Shown piece by piece: positions 9,007 through 20,595 of a DNA stretch of 64,000 bases. Location: NCBI RefSeq assembly GCF_050749815.1, contig NZ_CP192735.1, forward strand, positions 2,604,001 through 2,668,000, in the 5' to 3' direction. Every line of letters begins with the position of its first letter. Position 1 is the first letter of the stretch. The position numbers were made by a program, and so were the translations under genes. The stretch is from Dyella_A sp050749815. Its GTDB lineage: Bacteria; Pseudomonadota; Gammaproteobacteria; Xanthomonadales; Rhodanobacteraceae. The notes under the pieces are model-generated. The model saw only the letters and a list, made by a program, of their open reading frames with translations. It was not told the DNA's origin and made no database searches.

Positions 9007-10206
9007 ATGAGCAGCCATCTCTTCACCTCCGAGTCGGTCTCCGAAGGCCACCCGGACAAGGTCGCCGACCAGATTTCCGATGCCGTCCTCGACGCGATCC
9101 TCGCGCAGGATCCGCGCGCGCGCGTCGCCTGCGAGACCCTGGTGAAGACCGGCGTGGCCATCGTGGCCGGCGAAGTCACCACCAGCGCGTGGATCGACCT
9201 GGAGGCGCTGACCCGCAAGGTCATCGTCGACATCGGCTACAACTCCTCCGAGGTCGGCTTCGACGGCGAGACCTGCGGCGTGCTCAACCTGATCGGCAAG
9301 CAGTCGCCGGACATCAACCAGGGCGTGGACCGCAAGAAGCCCGAGGAACAGGGCGCCGGCGACCAGGGCCTGATGTTCGGCTACGCCACCAACGAGACCA
9401 AGGATTTCATGCCGGCGGCGATCTACTACTCGCACCGCCTGGTCGAGCAGCAGGCGAAGGTCCGCAAGAAGAAGAACTCGCCGCTGCCGTGGCTGCGTCC
9501 GGACGCCAAGAGCCAGGTCACCCTGCGCTACGAGAACGGCGTGGCCACCGCCATCGACGCCGTGGTGCTGTCGACCCAGCACGACCCGGGCATCAAGCAG
9601 AAGGACCTGATCGAGGCGGTGCGCGAGCACATCCTCAAGCCGGTGCTGCCGGCCAAGCTGCTGCACAAGAGCACCAAGTACCACATCAACCCGACCGGCA
9701 AGTTCGTCATCGGCGGGCCGGTGGGTGACTGCGGCCTCACCGGTCGCAAGATCATCGTCGACACCTACGGCGGCTGGGCCCGTCACGGCGGCGGCGCGTT
9801 TTCCGGCAAGGATCCGTCCAAGGTCGACCGCTCGGCCGCCTACGCCGCGCGCTACGTGGCCAAGAACATCGTGGCTGCCGGCATCGCCGACCGCTGCGAG
9901 GTGCAGGTGAGCTACGCCATCGGCGTGGCCGAGCCGACCTCGATCTCGGTCACCACGTTTGGCACCGGCAAGATCAGCGACGACAAGATCGAGAAGCTGA
10001 TCCGCAAGCACTTCGACCTGCGTCCGTACGGCATCATCAAGATGCTCGACCTGATCCACCCGATGTACCAGCAGACCGCCAGCTACGGCCACTTCGGCCG
10101 CACGCCGTACGAGGTGAAGGCCGCCGACGGCAGCACCTACACCGCGTTCTCCTGGGAAAAGACCGACAAGGCCGACGCGCTGCGCGCCGACGCCAAGTTG
10201 AAGTGA
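9007..10206 (+). CDS. metK: S-adenosylmethionine synthetase
   Basis: Cytoplasmic enzyme making S-adenosylmethionine from methionine and ATP; a homotetramer in the family. Its 399 residues are slightly longer than the E. coli protein. The opening FTSESVSEGHPDKVADQISDA, GAGDQGLMFGYATNE and the P-loop-like GGGAFSGKDPSKVDRSAAY are diagnostic. The start is supported by AAGGA just upstream, which overlaps the motif shared with metF. A strong intrinsic terminator follows, so the gene is probably monocistronic. It works with ahcY and metF, encoded elsewhere in the window, in the activated methyl cycle. Confidence 0.97.
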   Translation: MSSHLFTSESVSEGHPDKVADQISDAVLDAILAQDPRARVACETLVKTGVAIVAGEVTTSAWIDLEALTRKVIVDIGYNSSEVGFDGETCGVLNLIGKQSPDINQGVDRKKPEEQGAGDQGLMFGYATNETKDFMPAAIYYSHRLVEQQAKVRKKKNSPLPWLRPDAKSQVTLRYENGVATAIDAVVLSTQHDPGIKQKDLIEAVREHILKPVLPAKLLHKSTKYHINPTGKFVIGGPVGDCGLTGRKIIVDTYGGWARHGGGAFSGKDPSKVDRSAAYAARYVAKNIVAAGIADRCEVQVSYAIGVAEPTSISVTTFGTGKISDDKIEKLIRKHFDLRPYGIIKMLDLIHPMYQQTASYGHFGRTPYEVKAADGSTYTAFSWEKTDKADALRADAKLK

Positions 10207-10248
10207 CGCGCCGGCGGCCAACGCCGCCGTGACGTTGACAGAAGCACC

Positions 10249-10281
10249 GGAACGGGCCGCTCATGCGGCCCGTTCCGTTTT
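10249..10281 (+). terminator. Intrinsic terminator of metK
   Basis: A perfect 12-bp stem (GGAACGGGCCGC with GCGGCCCGTTCC) closes a TCAT loop and is followed by GTTTTG. It lies 42 bp past the metK stop and just before the convergent kinase gene. Confidence 0.85.
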
Positions 10282-10316
10282 GCGCAGCCCTGCGGTCGAA
10301 CGATCCGCGCGGCGAT

Positions 10317-13178
10317 TCAGGGCGTCAGCGGCGCCTTCCCCGTGCGCAGCACCTCCAGCGCGGAGCGGCGTACATCCTTCAGGCTGGCGTTGAGGGTGGC
10401 CGGGTCCTTCGCCACGAGGGGATCGAGGTAGCGCTGGCGCACCGCCAGCGCCGCGGGCGCATCGTGCAGCTGATCGAGCACTTCGTAGAGGCGCCAGGCG
10501 GTCTCCAGGGTGAGCGAGTCGTCTGGACCCAGCACCTTGTCGCGGCCGGCCAGGGCCTTTTCGTAGGGCGCGCGGGCCTGTGCCCAATGGCCGGCGTCTA
10601 CTTCGATGTCGCCAAGCAGGCCGTAGGTGGCGAACACGATCGGATGCTCGGGGCCGAGCACGCGCTGCTGCCCGGCCAAGGTAAGCCGCGCCTCGCGTAC
10701 GGCCTCGGCGTACTGGCCGTCGTAGCTGAGCAGGTTGGCCAGGCTGCCGTGCGCCATCAGCGTTTCGGGGTGGTCTTCGCCCAATTGCCGCTGGTGGGCG
10801 GCGAGAATCTGGCGCTCCAGCGCGATCGCCTGAACCATGAAACCGTGACGCGCCGCGTCGTCGACCCCGTCGGCATTGCCGCGCTTGGAAAGCAGGCGCA
10901 CCTGCAGCGTCATCGAGGCGATCGTGTCGGGATGCTCCGGCCCCAGCACGCGCCGGCGTGCGTCAATCAGGCGCTGCAGGTCGGCGCCCGCCCGGTCGAA
11001 GGCGGGGCCGTCCTGCGCCAGGTAAACCTCGTCCATCGCCACCATGTACTGCGCGCGCAGCGTGTCCGGGTGATCCGCGCCCAGGCGCCTCAGGCGGATC
11101 GCAGCCACCTCGCGTGCGAGCGCCAGCGACTGCTCATAGTTGTGCCGGTAATGCTGCAGCTGGGCGAGCGTGACCATGGCATCGAGGGTCTCGCGGGCCT
11201 CGTTGCCGAAGGTGGTGCGATCGAGCGCCACCAGCGGCTTGGCCTGGGCCAGCGCCTCATCGCGTCGGCCCATACCGATCAGGGTGGTGATCAGGTCGCG
11301 GCGCAGCCGCAGCAGTTCCGGGTCGGTAGCCGGCAGCCGCTGTGCCAGCGCGTCGTACAGCGTCTTCTGCAGCTTCTCCGCCTCGGGCAGATGCCCTTGC
11401 GCCACCAGCACGCGCGCCTGTCCGGCCTCGGCCTGGGTGCGCAGTGGGTCGGTGAACGGCCGCGCGGAAGCAGCGCTCAACGCGCTCGCGTACAGCGCCG
11501 CCGCGGCCGGCGTGTCGCCCTGGCGCAAGCGCACGCCGGCCAGGTCGATGCGCGTGCCCAGCAGCGCGGTGGCGTCATCGGGCGCCAGTTGCTGGCGCGT
11601 GGCGAGCACCTTGCCCAGCTCGGTCGCTGCGTGGGCGTAGCTGCCGATCCCCACCAGCACGCGCGCCAGCGACTGGCGCAGGTCGGCGGCTAGCAGCGGG
11701 GCGTCGGCGAAATCGTGGTCGAGGCGATCCAGCGCGTGGGTCACCACAAAGGTGTCCAGCGCATGCCGCGCGAGGTCGGTGGAACCGGTCGCCGGCGCGC
11801 TTCCCGCGCTGCGCTGCGCGCGGTCGATGGCATGCCCCATCGCGTCGATGTCCACGCTGTCGAGCGTGGTCTGCTGGAAATCCACGATGCGTTCGAGCTG
11901 GTGTTGGCGCTGTTCGGCAAGCCGCTGGGCCGCCCGCGTCTCGCGCAGGGAGAACAGCGTGCTGAGCAGCCCCGCCCCGATCGCCAGCACGAAGGCCGCG
12001 CCGGCGGCGAGCGGCCAGCGGTTGCGCCGCACGTAGCGGCGCACCCGGTACCACTGGCGCCCGCGCCGTGCCTGCACCGGGCGGCACTCCAGAAAACGCT
12101 GCAGATCGTCTGCGAGCGCGGTGACGCTGGAGTAGCGCTCGTCCGCCTGCCGCCGCAGCGCCTTGAGCACGATGGCGTCCAGATCGCGCGGCACCGCTCG
12201 GCCGCGCAGCGCCGGCTGCGCGCCCTCCTCGCGCGCCAGTCGCGCGGCCCGACTCGGCGGCACGAGGTCGCCGGTGACGATGGCGTTGGAGAGCAGGTGC
12301 GGGGTGACCAGATGCTGGTAGGGCCGGCGGCCGGCGACGAGTTGATAGAGCACCACGCCGAGCGAATAGACGTCCGCCGCGGTGGTCAGCGGCAGCCGCT
12401 CGATCTGCTCGGGGCTGGCGTAGGCCAGCGTCATCGCGTGGGCAGCGGTGGCGGTGGCCAGCAGGTCGGCCTGGTCGTCGAGGATGCGCGCGATGCCGAA
12501 GTCCAGCAGCTTCGGCGTGCCGTCCTCGGTCACCAGGATGTTCGCCGGCTTGATGTCGCGATGGATGATCAGGTTGCGATGCGCGTACTCCACCGCGGCG
12601 CAGACCTTGAGGAACAGGGTGATGCGTGCGGTGAGGTCGAGCGCATGACGGTCGCACCAGGCGTCGATCCGCTCGCCCTGCACGTACTCCATCGCCAAAA
12701 ACGGCTTGCCGTCTGCGAGCACGCCCCCGTCGAGCAGACGCGCGATGCCGGGGTGTTCCAGGCGCGCCAGCAGCTTGCGTTCCTGGCTGAAGCGCTCGGT
12801 GAGGATCGGCGAGCCTTCGGCGGCGGCGGTGAGCAGCTTCAGCGCCACCTGCTGGGTGAAGTCGCCGTCGCAGCGCTCGGCCAGGTACACCGTACCCATG
12901 CCGCCCTCGCCGAGATGGCGCAGAAGGCGATAGTGGCGCGGCCCGGTGGCCTGCGCGTCGTGCCCGCTGAGATCCGGCGAGATCGCCGAGAGCACGGGCA
13001 AGGTGGCGGTGTGGGTCGCGTCCAGCGCGCGCAGCATCCAACGCAGTTCGCGCTCCAGCGCTTCGTCGCCCGCGCATGCCTGGACGATGAACTCGTCACG
13101 TGCGGCGGCCGGCAGCTCGGCCGCTTCCAGCGCGAGGCGCTTGGCCTCCACGTAACGATCGGTCAGTGCCCCCTTCAT
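10317..13178 (-). CDS. Membrane Ser/Thr protein kinase with C-terminal TPR domain
   Basis: Hanks-type kinase of 953 residues. Residues 81-360 form the kinase domain: glycine loop GEGGMG at 90-95, ATP-binding Lys114, HRDIKPAN from 206, DFG at 226-228 and an ASPEQ activation-segment end. One membrane helix sits near 390-415 behind a basic juxtamembrane stretch. The C-terminal half is TPR-like helical repeats rich in GADHPDTL and GPEHPDT motifs. All catalytic residues are present. Related kinases often sit beside an ECF sigma-factor gene; none is adjacent here (the nearest is at 22.3 kb). Substrates are unknown. Confidence 0.9.
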   Translation of the reverse strand: MKGALTDRYVEAKRLALEAAELPAAARDEFIVQACAGDEALERELRWMLRALDATHTATLPVLSAISPDLSGHDAQATGPRHYRLLRHLGEGGMGTVYLAERCDGDFTQQVALKLLTAAAEGSPILTERFSQERKLLARLEHPGIARLLDGGVLADGKPFLAMEYVQGERIDAWCDRHALDLTARITLFLKVCAAVEYAHRNLIIHRDIKPANILVTEDGTPKLLDFGIARILDDQADLLATATAAHAMTLAYASPEQIERLPLTTAADVYSLGVVLYQLVAGRRPYQHLVTPHLLSNAIVTGDLVPPSRAARLAREEGAQPALRGRAVPRDLDAIVLKALRRQADERYSSVTALADDLQRFLECRPVQARRGRQWYRVRRYVRRNRWPLAAGAAFVLAIGAGLLSTLFSLRETRAAQRLAEQRQHQLERIVDFQQTTLDSVDIDAMGHAIDRAQRSAGSAPATGSTDLARHALDTFVVTHALDRLDHDFADAPLLAADLRQSLARVLVGIGSYAHAATELGKVLATRQQLAPDDATALLGTRIDLAGVRLRQGDTPAAAALYASALSAASARPFTDPLRTQAEAGQARVLVAQGHLPEAEKLQKTLYDALAQRLPATDPELLRLRRDLITTLIGMGRRDEALAQAKPLVALDRTTFGNEARETLDAMVTLAQLQHYRHNYEQSLALAREVAAIRLRRLGADHPDTLRAQYMVAMDEVYLAQDGPAFDRAGADLQRLIDARRRVLGPEHPDTIASMTLQVRLLSKRGNADGVDDAARHGFMVQAIALERQILAAHQRQLGEDHPETLMAHGSLANLLSYDGQYAEAVREARLTLAGQQRVLGPEHPIVFATYGLLGDIEVDAGHWAQARAPYEKALAGRDKVLGPDDSLTLETAWRLYEVLDQLHDAPAALAVRQRYLDPLVAKDPATLNASLKDVRRSALEVLRTGKAPLTP

Positions 13179-13235
13179 CGCCCTTCCCCCCGAAAAGGTC
13201 TGCTGCCTCGACCGCGCATCGGCGCGGCGGGTATG

Positions 13236-13838
13236 TCAATCCGGCTTGCGCGCCACCAGGTCGATCAAGGCCGACATGCCATGGTGCCCGTTGCCCTCGT
13301 GAATCGCTGCGTCGTACGCGGCCAGGTGCTCGATCGTCAACTCGGCGAACGCCTCGCGCAGCATCGCCTCGGTATACAGGTTCGCCACTTCCGACGGGCC
13401 ACCCGTGCCATAGCCGAGCTGCTCCGGGCGATAGCCCTCCAGCAGCAATACACCCCCGGGCTTAAGCGCCGCCACCATGCCGGCGAACAGCCGCGTGCGC
13501 AGGGCTGGATCGGCGAACTGGATGAAGATCGCGGCGATCACGTCGAAGCGCTCGCGGCCGAAGTCCCAGTTCGACAGGTCGGCCAGCTCCCAGGCCATGG
13601 AAACGTTGCGTTCGGCGGCGAGGCGGCGGCTCTTGGCCAGACCCACGTCGGAAGCATCCACCGCCAGCACGTCCAGCCCCTGCTCGGCCAGCCACACGCC
13701 GTTGCGACCCTCGCCGTCGGCCACCGCCAGCGCCTTGCCGTGCTGCGGCAGGCGGGCGCGCTGGGCCACGAGAAAGGCGTTCGGCGCGGTGCCGAACAGG
13801 AATTCCTCGCCTGCGTAGCGTTCGTTCCAGCGATTCAT
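13236..13838 (-). CDS. Class I SAM-dependent methyltransferase
   Basis: Small cytoplasmic methyltransferase of 200 residues. The opening MNRWNERYAGEEFLFG and the AVADGEGRNGVWLA glycine motif resemble TehB-like, tellurite/thiopurine-type methyltransferases. The acidic residue after strand two (AVDASDVGL) and the post-motif GGVLLLEGY complete the Rossmann fold. The substrate cannot be deduced. The start was placed at the ATG giving this canonical N-terminus; upstream in-frame sequence runs antisense through uup. It is divergent from uup across a 100-bp gap. Confidence 0.82.
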   Translation of the reverse strand: MNRWNERYAGEEFLFGTAPNAFLVAQRARLPQHGKALAVADGEGRNGVWLAEQGLDVLAVDASDVGLAKSRRLAAERNVSMAWELADLSNWDFGRERFDVIAAIFIQFADPALRTRLFAGMVAALKPGGVLLLEGYRPEQLGYGTGGPSEVANLYTEAMLREAFAELTIEHLAAYDAAIHEGNGHHGMSALIDLVARKPD

Positions 13839-13938
13839 GCCGACTCCAGGTGAACAGCCGCCGAAGTCTAGACCAGCGCGCCCCGCGCCGCATGTCAGGG
13901 CCCAGCGGAACACCGTGCCCGCCCCGTACAATGGGCGG

Positions 13939-15816
<1,878 letters not shown>

Positions 15817-15838
15817 GCCAGGTCGGGAAACCGCCCGC

Positions 15839-16828
15839 CTAGTGTGGGCGTTTCAGCGATGTGCCGGCGGCGTGGCGAAGCGGACGGGCTGCCGGTGCGG
15901 GATCGGCCTCGGCGGTGCCGATCGGCGACAACGCATTGAGCACGCGCCGCGTGGTGCTCGCGGCATGCGTATGCCGGCTCGGCGAACGATCGGCAATCAT
16001 GGTGGGCAGGCTGGCGCGGCTGGCAAAGCCCGCATCCAGCAGCTGCGCCATGCGCTGGTCGCGCGAGCGCCAGGTGTCCCCGCCCAGCACCACGCCGAAC
16101 AGGCGATGCCCGTCGCGCACCGCGGTGGAGGCCAGGTTGTAGCCCGCGGCATGGGTGTAGCCGGTCTTCAGACCGTCCATGCCCTTGTAGCTTTCCAGCA
16201 GGTGGTTGTGGCCCTTGACCAGACGACCGCGAAAACGGAACTCGGTGGTGGCGAAGTAGTGCGAGCGGTTCGGGAAGTCCCGGTACAGCGCCATCGCTAG
16301 GCGACTCATGTCGCGCGCCGTGGTGGTCTCGTAACCGCCGGGCAGGCCCGAAGCGTTGGCAAAATGGGTCTGGCCCATGCCCAGCAGGATCGCCTGCGCG
16401 TTCATCGCCTCGACGAAGCGGGCTTCCGACCCACCGAGTTTCTCCGCCATCACGGTGGCCGCGTCATTCGCGGACTTGGTGATCATGCCCAGAATGCAGT
16501 CGCGCACCGTGATCGATTGGCCGCGACGCAGGCCGAGCTTGGTCGGCTCCATCGACGCCGCATGGGCGGACACCAGGATCTTTTCGTCCAGCGTGAGACG
16601 ACGGTCTCGCAGTGCCTGAAAGGCCAGGTAGAGCGTCATCATCTTGGTCAGCGACGCCGGCGCGTGCGCGTCATCGGCGTGGCTTTCACTGAGCGTGAGG
16701 CCGGTGGTTCCGTCGACAATCACCGAGGTCTGCTCGGCATGGGCGACACCGGTCGCGACGGTGAGCAGCAGGGCCAGGACGGCGACGCGGCCAGGCCAGC
16801 GACGAGGGGATTGCAAAGACTGGGACAT
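15839..16828 (-). CDS. D-alanyl-D-alanine carboxypeptidase (S11 family)
   Basis: Periplasmic low-molecular-mass penicillin-binding protein that trims the terminal D-Ala from peptidoglycan pentapeptides. The 329 residues include a signal peptide (about 1-31) and the three active-site motifs: SLTK at 59-62, SAN at 119-121 and KTG at 221-223. It is shorter than PBP5/6 (about 390-400) and ends in a Pro/Arg/His-rich tail, with no evident PBP5 C-terminal domain or amphipathic anchor. It may therefore be soluble in the periplasm. Assigned to family level only (DacA/DacC/PbpG-like). Confidence 0.9.
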   Translation of the reverse strand: MSQSLQSPRRWPGRVAVLALLLTVATGVAHAEQTSVIVDGTTGLTLSESHADDAHAPASLTKMMTLYLAFQALRDRRLTLDEKILVSAHAASMEPTKLGLRRGQSITVRDCILGMITKSANDAATVMAEKLGGSEARFVEAMNAQAILLGMGQTHFANASGLPGGYETTTARDMSRLAMALYRDFPNRSHYFATTEFRFRGRLVKGHNHLLESYKGMDGLKTGYTHAAGYNLASTAVRDGHRLFGVVLGGDTWRSRDQRMAQLLDAGFASRASLPTMIADRSPSRHTHAASTTRRVLNALSPIGTAEADPAPAARPLRHAAGTSLKRPH

Positions 16829-17004
16829 AAAGACAGCACTTGTTGGCTGCCCCGCACCCTAACGTGAGCGGCAGCACAATTCCAGAGATTTCTGGTGAGA
16901 ATGAAAACTCAAGTGGTTGTTTAACATGGGGATAACCCGCCGGCTTTTTGAAGCCTGCTCCGCCGTCCGCCAGCCGTGGCCTGCGGGCGCCGCTGCGAGG
17001 TGCT

Positions 17005-17628
17005 CTAGTGCGCCTCGCGCACCCGCGCCACACCGGCCTGCATGATGCGATCGGTCCACGCGATGCCGATCGCCGAGGCGATGAACACCACGTGGATGAT
17101 CGTCTGCCACATCACGCCGGTAACCGTCAGTGTCGAGCACTTCATGGCTGCGGCGGCCTCCACGGCGGTGTCGACGGATGTGACTACCTCTGGCGAGCAG
17201 AACGGCAGCCCCTCCAGGGCGCCGGCGGCAATGAACGTCTTCAGCAGATGGATCGACGAGATGCCGATGATCGCCATCGCGAGCTTCACCTTGAGCACCG
17301 AGGCGTTCACGTGACTCAGCCACTCCGGCTGGTCCGGGTGCTGCTCCAGTCCGAGTCGGGAAACGAAGGTCTCATAGCCGCCCACGATCACCATGATCAG
17401 CAGGTTGGAGATCATCACCACGTCGATCAGCCCGAGCACGATCAGCATGATCTCCTGCTCGCCCAGGTGCGACGCCTCGTGGATCAGGTGCCACAGCTCC
17501 TTGCCGAACAGGAACACGTACACGCACTGCGCCACGATCAGGCCCAGGTACAGCGGCAGCTGCAACCAGCGCGAGCTGAAGATGAAGAGGGCGAGCGGGT
17601 TCAGGCGGGGCGGCGTGGGGGCGTGCAT
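17005..17628 (-). CDS. YqhA/UPF0114 family inner-membrane protein
   Basis: Conserved membrane protein of unknown function, 207 residues. The opening SRWLQLPLYLGLIVAQ and the GGYETFVSRL segment are characteristic of the YqhA family (TIGR00645). Three or four membrane helices are visible (about 20-42, 60-85, 115-137, 170-192). It sits downstream of ppc on the same strand but is separated from it by a strong stem-loop, so co-transcription is uncertain. Confidence 0.85.
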   Translation of the reverse strand: MHAPTPPRLNPLALFIFSSRWLQLPLYLGLIVAQCVYVFLFGKELWHLIHEASHLGEQEIMLIVLGLIDVVMISNLLIMVIVGGYETFVSRLGLEQHPDQPEWLSHVNASVLKVKLAMAIIGISSIHLLKTFIAAGALEGLPFCSPEVVTSVDTAVEAAAAMKCSTLTVTGVMWQTIIHVVFIASAIGIAWTDRIMQAGVARVREAH

Positions 17629-17667
17629 GACGTCTATCTCGGCGAGTGAATCGCGAGCGTAGCGATC

Positions 17668-17700
17668 GCACGAAGCGGACGCCAGCCGTCCGCTTCGTGC
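17668..17700 (-). terminator. Strong stem-loop between ppc and the yqhA-like gene
   Basis: A perfect 14-bp inverted repeat (GCACGAAGCGGACG and its complement) closes a five-base loop 28 bp after the ppc stop. No U-run follows on the minus strand, so it may be a weak or Rho-assisted terminator or an mRNA-stabilising hairpin. Confidence 0.45.
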
Positions 17701-17727
17701 AATGGGCCTGGCCCGCGGCGCGAACCC

Positions 17728-20463
17728 TCAGCCGGTGTTCTGCAGCCCCTGCGAGACGCCGTTGACGCAGGCGACCAGGGCACGCAGCAGGGCGTCGTCT
17801 TCGCCGTTGGAGGCACGCCAGCGCTTGAGGAGGTCGACCTGCAGCACGCTCATCGGATCGACGTAGGGGTTGCGCAGGCGAATCGACTGGGCGAGCCGGG
17901 GCGAACCGTCCAGCAGTTCCTGGCTGCCTTTCAGGCGCAGCACCCAGCGACAGGTGCGTTCGAACTCGTCGCGGATCAGCCCGAAGAACGGCGCGTGCAG
18001 CTCGCCGGACAGCAGCGAGAACGCCTCGGCGATGTCGAGGTCGCACTTGGCCAGCACCATCTCCACGTCGTCGAGCATGTTGCTGAAGAACGGCCAGTCG
18101 CGCGCCATTTCGGCCAGCGCCGCTTCGCCGAAGTCGGCAGTGCCCTGCTCCAGCGCGGTGCCGAGGCCGTACCAGCCGGTGATGATCGAGCGGCACTGGG
18201 TCCAGGAGAACACCCACGGGATCGCACGAAGGTCCTGCACACCGCGCATGCTGCGGCGGCGCGAGGGGCGCGAGCCGAGTGTCATGCGCTCGATCACGTC
18301 GATCGGCGTGGCGGTGCGGAAATAGCCGACAAACCCCTCGCGGTCGACGAAGGCGCGGTAGTGGGCACGGCTGGCGGCGGAAAGCCGGTGCATGCGTTCG
18401 CGCCATTCGGCCTCGCGCGGCTCGTCCTCGCGCGGGCGCAGGCTGGCGCGCAGCACGGCGCCCACGGTCTGCTCCAGGTTGCGCAGCGCCAGCGCGCGGA
18501 TGCCGTACTTGCGGTGGATCACCTCGCCCTGCTCGGTGACGCGCAGCACGCCGGCCACCGAACCGCGCGGCGAAGACATCAGCGCCGGTGTGATGCGGGC
18601 GCCGCCGCGGCTAGCCGAGCCGCCGCGACCGTGGAAGAAGGCCAGCTGGATGCCGGCCTCCTGCGCAATTTCCAGCAGCTCCACCTGCGCGCGCTGCAGG
18701 CCCCAGCGCGAGGCCAGCGTGCCGCCGTCCTTTCCGCTGTCGGAGTAGCCGAGCATCACCCACTGGCGGTCGTTGCGGGTTTTCAGGTGGCTGCGATAGA
18801 CCGGATCGGCGAGCAGCGCGCGCAGGGTGGCCGGCGCGTTCTTGAGGTCGTCGACGGTTTCGAACAGCGGGGCGATGTCCAGCGGAACGATGCCGTTCGC
18901 GCCCTCTTCCTCGCGGGGCGAGGAAGTCACCGCCAGCCCGCCGTGGCGGGCCAGCGCCAGCACGGCCAGCACGTCGGCGGCGGTGCGCGCCATCGAGATG
19001 ATGTACAGGCCGATCGCCTCGCTGCCGTAACGGCGCCGCGCTTCGCCCAGCTCCTGGAACACCGCGCGCATGCGCTGCGCGTCTTCCTCGTCCACCGGCG
19101 CCAGCGGCTGCTCGCCGCTGGCGAACGGGTGCAGCTGGTCCACGCGCTGCTCGGGCGTGTGCTCGCCCCACTGCGCATCGCCGAGCAGGGCCGCGAGCGC
19201 GTCGTCGTGCACCTGCGAATCCTGGCGCACGTCGAGCCGCGCGAGGTGCAGGCCGAAGGTACGCACGCGGCGGATCACGCGTTGCACGGCGTAGGCGCCG
19301 GCATGCAGGCCGTGGTGGGCGACCAGGCTGTGCGCGATCAGTTCCAGATCGCCGGCGAGCTCGTCGACGCTGGTATAGCCCTCGGCGTGATCGTCTTCGA
19401 GGCTGGCCTCCAGCCGCGCACCGATCAGGGTGAGCAGGGTGCGGTAGGGCATGTCGGCGTGGCGCGGGCGGATCTTCTTCGCCGCGGCGGGGAAGCGGGC
19501 ACGGTAGTCGTCCAGTCGCGCGGAGAGTTGCGGATCGACCGCCACGCGCCCCTGCGTCTGGCTGAGCAGGCGCGCCAGCCCGGCGACGTCTTCCATGTAG
19601 TGCTCGAGCACATGCGCACGCTGGCTGGCCAGGCTGGCCGCGATGGTGTCGGCGCCCACGTTGGGGTTGCCGTCCATGTCGCCACCGACCCAGGTGGCGA
19701 AGCTGAGCAGCCGCGGCATCGGCGCGGCCACGCCGTAGACCTGCTGCAACGCCTCGGCCAGCGCCTCGTACAGCGCCGGCACGATGCGGTAGATCGGATT
19801 GGCCAGGTAGAAGCCGACGTGGTGGTGCTCGTCCTGCACGGTGGGCTGCACCGGCGAGGCCTCGGCAGTCTGCCAGCCGGCAGACAGCGCCATGAAGATG
19901 CGGTCGTCGTCTTCCTTACGCTCCTGCGGCGTGCGGGTGGGATCGAAGTTGTCCACCAGCGAGCGCACGATCGCCTGCTCCTTCTCCAGCAGCGAGCGGC
20001 GCACCGCCTCGGTGGGATGGGCGGTGAACACCGGTTCGATGTGCAGGCGACCGAGCCAGTCGAGCAGCTCCTCGGCGCTGACGCCCTGCGCCTTGAGCGC
20101 GGCGAACACGTCGAGCAGGGATTCGGGCTGCGGCGCGCCGCCGGCGCGCTGGTAGTCGCGACGACGGCGGATGCGGTGCACACGCTCGGCGATGTTCACC
20201 GCCTGGAAGTAGGTGGCGAAGGCGCGCGCCAGTGCTTCGGCTTCGTCGGGCTGCATGCCGCTGAGGCTGCGACCGAGCAGGGCCACCGGCTCCCCCTCGC
20301 GGCGTCGGCGGATGGCGCTGGTGCGCACCGCTTCCACCCGCTCGAAGAACGCTTCGCCACGCTGCTCGGCCAGCATCTGCCCGACCATCGCGCCGATCCG
20401 GCTGACGTCCTCGCGCAGGGGGGCATCGTGCGGCAGGTCGGGGGTTTCGGGCTGGAAAGGCAT
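17728..20463 (-). CDS. ppc: Phosphoenolpyruvate carboxylase
   Basis: Cytoplasmic anaplerotic enzyme converting PEP and bicarbonate to oxaloacetate. The 911 residues match the family's usual length. Diagnostic stretches are VFTAHPTEAVRRS (catalytic His), the GGDMDGNPNVG segment, FHGRGGSASRGG, VTEQGEVI and the C-terminal NTG. The ATG at 20463 was chosen because GGAG sits eight bases before it; an ATG four codons upstream (20475) lacks a ribosome binding site. It is divergent from ahcY. Confidence 0.95.
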   Translation of the reverse strand: MPFQPETPDLPHDAPLREDVSRIGAMVGQMLAEQRGEAFFERVEAVRTSAIRRRREGEPVALLGRSLSGMQPDEAEALARAFATYFQAVNIAERVHRIRRRRDYQRAGGAPQPESLLDVFAALKAQGVSAEELLDWLGRLHIEPVFTAHPTEAVRRSLLEKEQAIVRSLVDNFDPTRTPQERKEDDDRIFMALSAGWQTAEASPVQPTVQDEHHHVGFYLANPIYRIVPALYEALAEALQQVYGVAAPMPRLLSFATWVGGDMDGNPNVGADTIAASLASQRAHVLEHYMEDVAGLARLLSQTQGRVAVDPQLSARLDDYRARFPAAAKKIRPRHADMPYRTLLTLIGARLEASLEDDHAEGYTSVDELAGDLELIAHSLVAHHGLHAGAYAVQRVIRRVRTFGLHLARLDVRQDSQVHDDALAALLGDAQWGEHTPEQRVDQLHPFASGEQPLAPVDEEDAQRMRAVFQELGEARRRYGSEAIGLYIISMARTAADVLAVLALARHGGLAVTSSPREEEGANGIVPLDIAPLFETVDDLKNAPATLRALLADPVYRSHLKTRNDRQWVMLGYSDSGKDGGTLASRWGLQRAQVELLEIAQEAGIQLAFFHGRGGSASRGGARITPALMSSPRGSVAGVLRVTEQGEVIHRKYGIRALALRNLEQTVGAVLRASLRPREDEPREAEWRERMHRLSAASRAHYRAFVDREGFVGYFRTATPIDVIERMTLGSRPSRRRSMRGVQDLRAIPWVFSWTQCRSIITGWYGLGTALEQGTADFGEAALAEMARDWPFFSNMLDDVEMVLAKCDLDIAEAFSLLSGELHAPFFGLIRDEFERTCRWVLRLKGSQELLDGSPRLAQSIRLRNPYVDPMSVLQVDLLKRWRASNGEDDALLRALVACVNGVSQGLQNTG

Positions 20464-20579
20464 GGCGATCTCCATGAGGCAACCGCCCAAGCCTAACGAA
20501 AAATGCTGCTTGTGCAGCAAATTGGGCGGTGCCGACGCTGCGACCCCGTGTGCGCAGGGCACCGAACCGCGCTTGCGGT

Positions 20580-20585
20580 TAGAAT
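20580..20585 (+). promoter_or_regulatory. -10 element for the ahcY leader
   Basis: TAGAAT preceded by TTGCGGT lies about 12 bp upstream of the first paired base of the SAH riboswitch, which is the spacing expected for transcription starting at the aptamer. No convincing -35 is visible. Confidence 0.5.
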
Positions 20586-20595
20586 GCCCTGCTGC

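Noticed and set aside
17995..20496. An 833-codon open frame antisense to ppc, and other long antisense frames (for example 11715-13853, 13462-15174, 47317-49341).
   Set aside because: They mirror strongly conserved genes, are rich in Arg, His, Gln and Ala, show no domains or ribosome binding sites, and are a normal by-product of high GC content.
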